Assembly: GCF_002951835.1 (NCBI RefSeq)
Contig: NZ_CP019448.1
Coordinates: 992,001 to 1,056,000 of the forward strand
Direction: 5' to 3'
DNA: 64,000 nt
Source of the DNA: Simonsiella muelleri ATCC 29453
GTDB lineage: Bacteria; Pseudomonadota; Gammaproteobacteria; Burkholderiales; Neisseriaceae
Shown here: piece after piece, positions 54,569-64,000 of the stretch
Position numbering within the stretch: position 1 is the first letter of the stretch
Layout: every line of letters begins with the position of its first letter
Program-made: the position numbers and the translations under genes
The notes under the pieces: model-generated
What the model was told of the DNA's origin: nothing
The model's database searches: none
The model's input: the letters and a program-made list of their open reading frames with translations, nothing else

Positions 54569-54603
54569 ATAACTCCATGATGATTCATGGAGTTATTTTT
54601 ATT
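54569..54603 (+). terminator. Intrinsic terminator of ssrA
   Basis: ATAACTCCATGA (54569-54580), loop TGAT, then TCATGGAGTTAT (54585-54596) and a T-run: a perfect 12-bp stem. Confidence 0.85.
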
Positions 54604-54633
54604 TTATATTGCTTAAGGATATGTTTCTGGTCT

Positions 54634-54794
54634 AAAGCCTTTGTAAAATTCTAGATTTTAGTGCGGTTCAAAGCAATACTATAGCATATATATTGATAAT
54701 ATTTAATATGTTAAATAATTAAAGAAGAGTTTTTCGAAGAAGTGTACCAATCGAATTAGATTTTAGATTATAGGTAGGATTTTGCAAAGGTTTT
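54634..54794. mobile_element. MITE-like element, about 161 bp, upstream of the rrn operon
   Basis: Terminal inverted repeats AAAGCCTTTGTAAAAT (left) and ATTTTGCAAAGGTTTT (right, inverted) with three mismatches. No ORF. The interior is AT-rich and shares blocks with 50075-50165. The termini resemble those of IS1106/IS5-type elements of Neisseria (from memory). The remaining part of the ssrA-16S gap holds the rrn promoter and leader. Confidence 0.6.
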
Positions 54795-54958
54795 GGTTTG
54801 TCTGGTTTTGATATGGAGAGGGTAGTATGGTGTCTTGCTGTCATACTTTTGGGTTTTATTTTTTTTGAGTGTTTAAAAACTGCGATTATGTTGAGATTAA
54901 ATACTATTAAGAAACAATGTAGTTATTAATTTTGAGGGGAATATTTGTTTATTTTTTG

Positions 54959-54987
54959 TTGACGGTTTTTGGGTATAGGCGTATAGT
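54959..54987 (+). promoter_or_regulatory. rrn operon promoter
   Basis: TTGACG (54959-54964), 17-base spacer, TATAGT (54982-54987), about 235 bases before 16S, followed by a GC-rich start region (CGGTTCTTCGCTGCTACGG). A strong sigma-70 match at the expected place. Confidence 0.75.
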
Positions 54988-55072
54988 TCGGTTCTTCGCT
55001 GCTACGGCGGTTGAGTTAGTCAAAACGAATTAGTTTACTGGTTTATTTGGCTGAGTACAAGGATTATTTGAA

Positions 55073-55085
55073 GCTCTTTAAAATT
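55073..55085 (+). promoter_or_regulatory. BoxA-type antitermination site in the rrn leader
   Basis: GCTCTTTAAAATT resembles the boxA consensus used by the Nus antitermination complex; a second one (ATCTTTAACAAATT, near 57221) precedes 23S. Just after it, TACCGATAAGTGTGAGT (55092-55108) pairs perfectly with 56790-56806 to form the 16S RNase III processing stem. Confidence 0.6.
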
Positions 55086-55221
55086 ACAGAATACCGATAA
55101 GTGTGAGTGCCTGATGGTCTCACACTGCAAGAAAAAACAGACAAGATTGTAATAGGTGCTGAGCCGATTACTCTTTGTTGGTTTCTTTGAAGCAGACCAG
55201 AAGTTATTAAGTTAGAGATTG

Positions 55222-56766
<1,545 letters not shown>

Positions 56767-56866
56767 GAGAAAAGAAGAGATTGTTAGGTACTCACACTTA
56801 TCGGTATACTGAATTGAGATGCGAAGAGCAAGAATGCGAAGAGCAAAAGAATAGAGACGACTTAAT

Positions 56867-56943
<77 letters not shown>

Positions 56944-56953
56944 AGACCTAATT

Positions 56954-57029
56954 GGGGGCATAGCTCAGTTGGTAGAGCACCTGCTTTGCAAGCAGGGGGT
57001 CATCGGTTCGATCCCGTTTGCCTCCACCA
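56954..57029 (+). tRNA. tRNA-Ala (TGC anticodon)
   Basis: 76 bases from GGGGGCATAGCTC to CCA. The anticodon loop CTTTGCAAG gives TGC. It lies 10 bases after tRNA-Ile. Confidence 0.97.
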
Positions 57030-57517
57030 AATATTTAGAGGTAGAACCAAATATTTAGAAGTCAAATATTTAGAAGTAGAGCTGAACAGTAGAATTTAAA
57101 AGTAGAAATTTCAAATTAAAGTGAGTTTGTGGAAGTTGTTTACGAAGAAGTTGTTTACTAGATAGTTTTATAACTTACTTTTTATAACTTACTTTAATTT
57201 GCGATTTAAGAAACGCATTGATCTTTAACAAATTGGAAAGCCGAAATCAACAAACAAAGACAATGTTGATTTGTTTAGAATGCTGTTTGATGCAACAAGT
57301 AGTGTTCACATTTCAGGCAGCCTGAAAAGGTATTGGTACTGAAAGAAGAAATAAGCAAATCATAAGAATTTGGGTGATGATTGTATCAATTGTTCTTGAA
57401 AGACAAAAGGCAAGAACAATACACAACAAAGCAGTAAGCTTTGTCAGATTAGAGAATCTAAGTAATGCTGGCAGTCAACGCCAGTATCTACGAAGTCAGA
57501 AGGTTCTTCAAATGATA
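57030..57517. other. 16S-23S spacer after tRNA-Ala
   Basis: Contains short tandem repeats of AAATATTTAGA(A/G) at 57028-57075, a boxA-like ATCTTTAACAAATT near 57221 and an exact DUS at 57312-57326. The bases just before 23S (AATGATAGAGTCAAG) pair with the 23S 3' flank. No further tRNA. Confidence 0.7.
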
Positions 57518-60407
<2,890 letters not shown>

Positions 60408-60567
60408 TCATTTGAAGGACTTTGGAAGAAATAGAAATACCAAAGCACAAAGATAAAGCTTACTGATGAATACACTTCATCACTCAAAAAATCAGTTGAT
60501 TAAAGAATAAATAGGGTAAGAAAAATTAAAATTATCTTACCAACGGCTTACCAATTTGACAGTTTAT

Positions 60568-60681
60568 GTTTGGCGACCATAGCGGTTTGGTCCCACTCCT
60601 TCCCATCTCGAACAGGACAGTGAAACAAACCAGCGCCGATGATAGTATAGTTCCTATGCGAAAGTAGGTCATCGCCAAACT
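60568..60681 (+). rRNA. rrf: 5S ribosomal RNA
   Basis: GTTTGGCGACCATAGCGG at the 5' end pairs with the 3' CATCGCCAAAC. It contains TCCCATCTCGAACAGGACAGTGAAAC and CCGATGATAGT, the conserved 5S core. End positions are approximate by a few bases. Confidence 0.93.
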
Positions 60682-60689
60682 CTTTATTC

Positions 60690-60734
60690 AAAAATCCCTT
60701 AGCCAATCTATGTTGTGTGCTAAGGGATTTTTTA
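60690..60734 (+). terminator. Intrinsic terminator of the rrn operon
   Basis: AAAAATCCCTTAG (from about 60690) pairs with CTAAGGGATTTTT (about 60720-60732), with T-run. Confidence 0.85.
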
Positions 60735-60830
60735 TCATAGAATTTAATATTATGTAACCTTTGCAGAACCCTCATTTTTAGCAAAAACTAAAAATGGTTT
60801 TTCAGAGATTTCTAAGTGGAAATGGAAAAT

Positions 60831-61481
60831 ATGGCATTGAATATTAAAATAATTCCTGTAACCCCTTATGAACAAAATTGTACTTTATTGTGGGACGATG
60901 AAACCAATGAAGCAGTTTTGACGGATTTGGGGGGCAATGCAGCAGAAATTTGGCACATTATTCAGAAAAAACATTTGAATTTAAAAGAAATTTGGCTAAC
61001 TCACGGGCATTTGGATCATGTAGGTGGTGTGGTAGCGATGCGCGAATTAACCGATACCCCTGTGATTGGTCCGCATTGTGATGATTTGTTTTTGTTGGAA
61101 GATTTATCCAATAAAACACGTGAATATGCTAAGTATGGCTTTGAATTTTCAACTAATTTTTTGCCAACACGCTGGCTGAATGAAGGTGAAGTGCTAAGCG
61201 TGGGGCAATATGAATTTTCAGTACTGCACATTCCAGGACATACGCCAGGACATGTAGTGTTCTATTGTGAACGAGAGAAGTTATTGATTGCAGGTGATGT
61301 CTTATTCAAAGAAAGTATTGGGCGCACCGATTTTCCGCGTGGTAATACGCAAGATTTACATCACGGAATTCGTACCAAATTGTACAGGCTGCCTGAAAAT
61401 GTGGTCGTGATTCCAGGGCATCGCGAAACCACAACGATTGGACATGAAAAAATTTACAATCCTTATGTCCGTGCTGAATAA
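60831..61481 (+). CDS. Metallo-beta-lactamase fold hydrolase (YcbL/glyoxalase II-like)
   Basis: 216 residues from the ATG at 60831 (MALNIKIIPVTP), behind GGAAA; start codons at 60816 and 60822 are alternatives. The zinc motif THGHLDHVGG lies near residue 55, with later ligands in HIPGHTPGHVVF, LIAGDVLF and VVIPGHRETTTIG. An in-frame DUS-like FRLPEN-type patch (YRLPEN) occurs near 186. Likely hydrolyses a thioester such as S-lactoylglutathione; true substrate uncertain. Confidence 0.9.
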   Translation: MALNIKIIPVTPYEQNCTLLWDDETNEAVLTDLGGNAAEIWHIIQKKHLNLKEIWLTHGHLDHVGGVVAMRELTDTPVIGPHCDDLFLLEDLSNKTREYAKYGFEFSTNFLPTRWLNEGEVLSVGQYEFSVLHIPGHTPGHVVFYCEREKLLIAGDVLFKESIGRTDFPRGNTQDLHHGIRTKLYRLPENVVVIPGHRETTTIGHEKIYNPYVRAE

Positions 61482-61493
61482 TATCATGATAAT

Positions 61494-61528
61494 AAACAAC
61501 CACAGCTTTAATGCAGTGGTTGTTTTTA
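61494..61528. terminator. Bidirectional terminator between the MBL gene and thyA
   Basis: AACAACCAC (61495-61503) pairs with GTGGTTGTT (61516-61524), followed by TTT on one side and preceded by an A-rich stretch on the other. Confidence 0.7.
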
Positions 61529-61539
61529 ATTTGTATCAA

Positions 61540-62334
61540 TTATACAGATACTTCTGCTTTGATGTGTGGGTGTGGATTGTAATTAATTAATTCAAAATCT
61601 TCATATTTAAATTCAAATAAATCTTTGATTTTATCGTTAATTTTTATTTCAGGCAGCCTGCGTGGTTCACGTGTTAATTGTAATTTGGCTTGCTCAAAAT
61701 GATTATTATAAATATGAGCATCGCCGAGTGTGTGGATAAATTCACCAGCCTGTAGTTTACAAACTTGCGCCATCATCATTGTCAAAAGCGCGTAACTCGC
61801 AATATTGAAAGGCACACCTAAAAAAATATCCGCACTGCGTTGATATAATTGACAAGATAATTTTCCGTCTGCTACATAAAATTGAAACAAGGCATGACAC
61901 GGTGGCAATGCCATGTTGTCCACTTCGGCAGGATTCCACGCACTGACAATCAAGCGGCGGCTATCTGGATTTTGTTTAATTTGTTGGATAATTTGACTAA
62001 TTTGATCAATGCTTTTGCCATTTGGGGTTTGCCAACTGCGCCATTGTGCGCCGTATACGCGCCCTAAATCGCCATTTTCATCAGCCCATTCGTCCCAAAT
62101 AGAAACATTATTATCTTTCAAATATTTAATATTGGTTTCACCTTTCAGAAACCACAATAATTCGTGAATAATAGAACGCAAATGCAGTTTTTTAGTAGTC
62201 AAAAGTGGAAAACCATTTGCCAAGTCAAAACGCATTTGATAGCCAAATACCGAGCGCGTGCCAGTGCCTGTGCGATCGGATTTGTCCGTGCCGTGTTCTA
62301 GAACATACTGGATAAGATTTAAATAAGTTTGCAT
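61540..62334 (-). CDS. thyA: Thymidylate synthase
   Basis: Methylates dUMP to dTMP and yields dihydrofolate for FolA. 264 residues, the compact E. coli-like form. Motifs: SDRTGTGTRSVFGYQMRFDL, the catalytic Cys in LPPCHALFQFYV near residue 146, QRSADIFLGVPFNIASYALL and HIYNNHFEQ. A DUS remnant is in frame near 61650. Confidence 0.97.
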   Translation of the reverse strand: MQTYLNLIQYVLEHGTDKSDRTGTGTRSVFGYQMRFDLANGFPLLTTKKLHLRSIIHELLWFLKGETNIKYLKDNNVSIWDEWADENGDLGRVYGAQWRSWQTPNGKSIDQISQIIQQIKQNPDSRRLIVSAWNPAEVDNMALPPCHALFQFYVADGKLSCQLYQRSADIFLGVPFNIASYALLTMMMAQVCKLQAGEFIHTLGDAHIYNNHFEQAKLQLTREPRRLPEIKINDKIKDLFEFKYEDFELINYNPHPHIKAEVSV

Positions 62335-62439
62335 AATTTTGATTCTTCAAATGAAAATAATAAATAACCCAATAAATTATCTGATTTTAAATAATTTATT
62401 GGGGTTGGATTTTACCTGAATTTAATGAGTTGCAAAGGT

Positions 62440-62454
62440 TTCAGGCTGCCTGAA
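62440..62454. repeat. DNA uptake sequence
   Basis: Exact TTCAGGCTGCCTGAA just after the ATP-grasp stop, next to a TTGCAAAGGTTT fragment like the MITE termini. Confidence 0.9.
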
Positions 62455-62463
62455 AAGCAAAAA

Positions 62464-63642
62464 TCAATATTTTTGATGAGCAAATTGCACAATTTCACGC
62501 ATTTTTTCAATGGTTTCAGTACGTGCTAAAATGCCGTGTTCGCCCATAATTTTCGCAAATATACTCGGAACTTGCTGTATACTGATGATATTTGGTGCAA
62601 ATTTTTCGCACACTGCATCAATCGTATTCACATAATTTTGGTTGGCTTTACGCGAAATATACACTACATTCCAAGTGCGAGTGATTTTGCTATGGAATTG
62701 ATTTTCTTTGATAATATGTGCATATTCATTGAAAATATCAAAATCATTCGCGTAATCCCACATATCAATCGTTAAACCACCTGGTGGCCGGCAATTGATT
62801 TCCAACGGTAATAATTCTCCAGTGCCTTGTACACGGAAAAATTCAAAATGGAAAAAACGCTCGCGAACATTAAACGCTTTTACGCATTTTTTGCCCAATT
62901 CTACCAATTTGGGCGAAATTTCACGCGGAACATAGTAATACATATCACCATCTTTTGCTACCGTATCTAAAACCGCTTCTGAATATTCCAAGCTTGCGTA
63001 AAATACAATGTTGCCATCATGGTCAGTTAAGCCATCAAATGTGATGATGTCGCCCTTAATGAATTCTTCCATGATGTATTCAACGTGTGGATTTTTCTGT
63101 TGAAAGAATTGTGATAATTCTGCATCTGATTGAATTTTATAGGTATCGCTTGCACCAACGCCAGAATTGGGTTTGATAATTATCGGGAATTTTAATTCTT
63201 TGGCTAATTTTTTTGCGTCTTCATCATTGGAAAATACACGCCCTTTGGCAACTTTTAACCCCGTTTTACGGAACACTTCTTTCATTTGTGCTTTGGTTTT
63301 AATTGCCAACATATCATCGGTTTTGTAGCCGAATACATTAAAATCAGTGCGTAATTGAGCATCTAATTCTAACCAATACTCATTGTGTGATTCAATTCGG
63401 TCAATGCGCCCATATTTGTGCGCGAAGTAGGCAACTGCACGATAAACTTGGTCATAATCTTTCATATTATCAACACGATAATATTCAGTTAATGAGTTGC
63501 GTAATCCTTCGCTCAAACTTTCGTAAGGTGCATCAGCAATGCCTAATGTGTTGAAGCCATTTTCACGCAAACGCACAGCGAAAGTTTCAAAATTAGCAGG
63601 AAAATGTGGCGAAATCATCACAAAATTGATGGGTCGGGACAT
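62464..63642 (-). CDS. ATP-grasp ligase-like protein
   Basis: 392 residues. An N-terminal Rossmann-like part (MSRPINFVMISPHFPANFET) precedes an ATP-grasp fold: FPIIIKPNSGVGASDTYKI (near 150-168), the EYIMEEFIKGDII loop and the Mg-binding ending FHFEFFR...LPLEINCRPPGG. It resembles carboxylate-amine or peptide ligases annotated loosely as short carbamoyl-phosphate synthase homologues. It is divergent from an esterase gene, which in other genomes also accompanies such enzymes (recollection). Substrate unknown. Confidence 0.8.
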   Translation of the reverse strand: MSRPINFVMISPHFPANFETFAVRLRENGFNTLGIADAPYESLSEGLRNSLTEYYRVDNMKDYDQVYRAVAYFAHKYGRIDRIESHNEYWLELDAQLRTDFNVFGYKTDDMLAIKTKAQMKEVFRKTGLKVAKGRVFSNDEDAKKLAKELKFPIIIKPNSGVGASDTYKIQSDAELSQFFQQKNPHVEYIMEEFIKGDIITFDGLTDHDGNIVFYASLEYSEAVLDTVAKDGDMYYYVPREISPKLVELGKKCVKAFNVRERFFHFEFFRVQGTGELLPLEINCRPPGGLTIDMWDYANDFDIFNEYAHIIKENQFHSKITRTWNVVYISRKANQNYVNTIDAVCEKFAPNIISIQQVPSIFAKIMGEHGILARTETIEKMREIVQFAHQKY

Positions 63643-63696
63643 GGGTTATTCCTTGTGAATGGGTTACTTGGAAACAACATTTTCGGGGCTGCTTTT

Positions 63697-63711
63697 TTCA
63701 GGCTGCCTGAA
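63697..63711. repeat. DNA uptake sequence
   Basis: Exact TTCAGGCTGCCTGAA in the divergent ATP-grasp / esterase promoter region. Confidence 0.9.
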
Positions 63712-63810
63712 TCAATGATTGTAGATTTTTTAACCAAATTTAACAATATTATTTTGAAATACGATACAATATTTTTGTTCAACTGGTTATTTTGGAAAGG
63801 ATAAAATACC

Positions 63811-64000
63811 ATGCGTCGTTATTATTCAGATTATTATCTTGAAATGGAAGAACATTTTGTTTATGTGCCATACTTTAATCACGACCGCCGCATCCGTGTT
63901 TTGCTGCCCAAAGATTATCGCATCAATGAACATGAACGCTACCCTGTTTTGTATATGCATGATGGGCAAAATGTGTTTTACAGCAAGGAATCTTATTCGG
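63811..64000 (+). CDS. Alpha/beta-hydrolase esterase, N-terminal part (runs off the window edge)
   Basis: 63 codons visible, starting MRRYYSDYYLEMEEHFVY behind GGAAAGG. YVPYFNHDRRIRVLLPKDY and PVLYMHDGQNVF are typical of the putative-esterase family (esterase D / enterochelin esterase-like). The nucleophile Ser lies beyond the window. Probably linked to the divergent ATP-grasp gene. Confidence 0.8.
   Translation, partial: MRRYYSDYYLEMEEHFVYVPYFNHDRRIRVLLPKDYRINEHERYPVLYMHDGQNVFYSKESYS

Overview
The window comes from an AT-rich member of the Neisseriaceae. The main marker is a 15-mer, TTCAGGC(A/T)GCCTGAA, scattered through chromosomal DNA about every 1-2 kb. It contains the AGGCTGCCTGAA / AGGCAGCCTGAA dialects of the DNA uptake sequence (DUS) known from Simonsiella and Kingella-type Neisseriaceae. 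The ssrA tag (ANDETYALAA), the 16S ends and the Neisseria-type filamentous prophage agree. Simonsiella or a close relative is my best guess; the species is an inference.

Layout. 1-5.5 kb: start of a catalase gene with a tiny overlapping CxxC ORF, a full-length PutA-like protein that has lost catalytic residues in both domains, and serB. 5.5-13.5 kb: a DUF262/DUF1524 (GmrSD-like) protein, the ribosome-assembly GTPase RbgA/YlqF, a dynamin-like GTPase and glnD. 13.7-31.8 kb: housekeeping genes (sodA, fba, a BCCT transporter, an ABC exporter pair, panB, proA, yccS-gmk-rpoZ, folA, pnp, rluB, prlC). 31.8-34.7 kb: a small HTH gene and a type II restriction-modification pair whose endonuclease gene is split by an 851-bp IS5-family element. 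34.7-37.6 kb: uvrA.

37.6-45.8 kb is a DUS-free filamentous (inovirus) prophage ending about 10 bp upstream of the uvrA start codon. It carries an IS110/Piv-type recombinase with a 342-bp structured non-coding region, a TonB-like cargo gene, Zot, a DUF2523 minor coat protein, a TspB/pIII-like adhesin, a possible 22-residue coat peptide, a major coat protein, a ssDNA-binding protein and a rolling-circle initiator. The 342-bp region occurs a second time inside the adhesin locus, next to a duplicated adhesin C-terminus. The two copies differ by paired, compensatory changes that preserve long hairpins. This is the most unusual structure in the window.

45.9-54.1 kb: a PP2C phosphatase / MORN-tailed Ser/Thr kinase pair, plsC, a thioredoxin-like gene, the ybeD-lipB-vapD-lipA lipoate cluster with a VapD toxin-like gene inside it, and a DUF1841 gene, with several MITE-like elements between. 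54.2-60.7 kb: ssrA and a complete rrn operon (16S, tRNA-Ile, tRNA-Ala, 23S, 5S). 60.8-64 kb: an MBL-fold hydrolase, thyA, an ATP-grasp enzyme and the start of a divergent esterase.

Many DUS pairs form hairpins at gene ends and probably act as terminators. Others lie in frame inside genes and encode recurring FRLPE or SGSLK peptides. The absence of DUS marks the likely recent arrivals: the GmrSD-like gene, the restriction cluster and the prophage.
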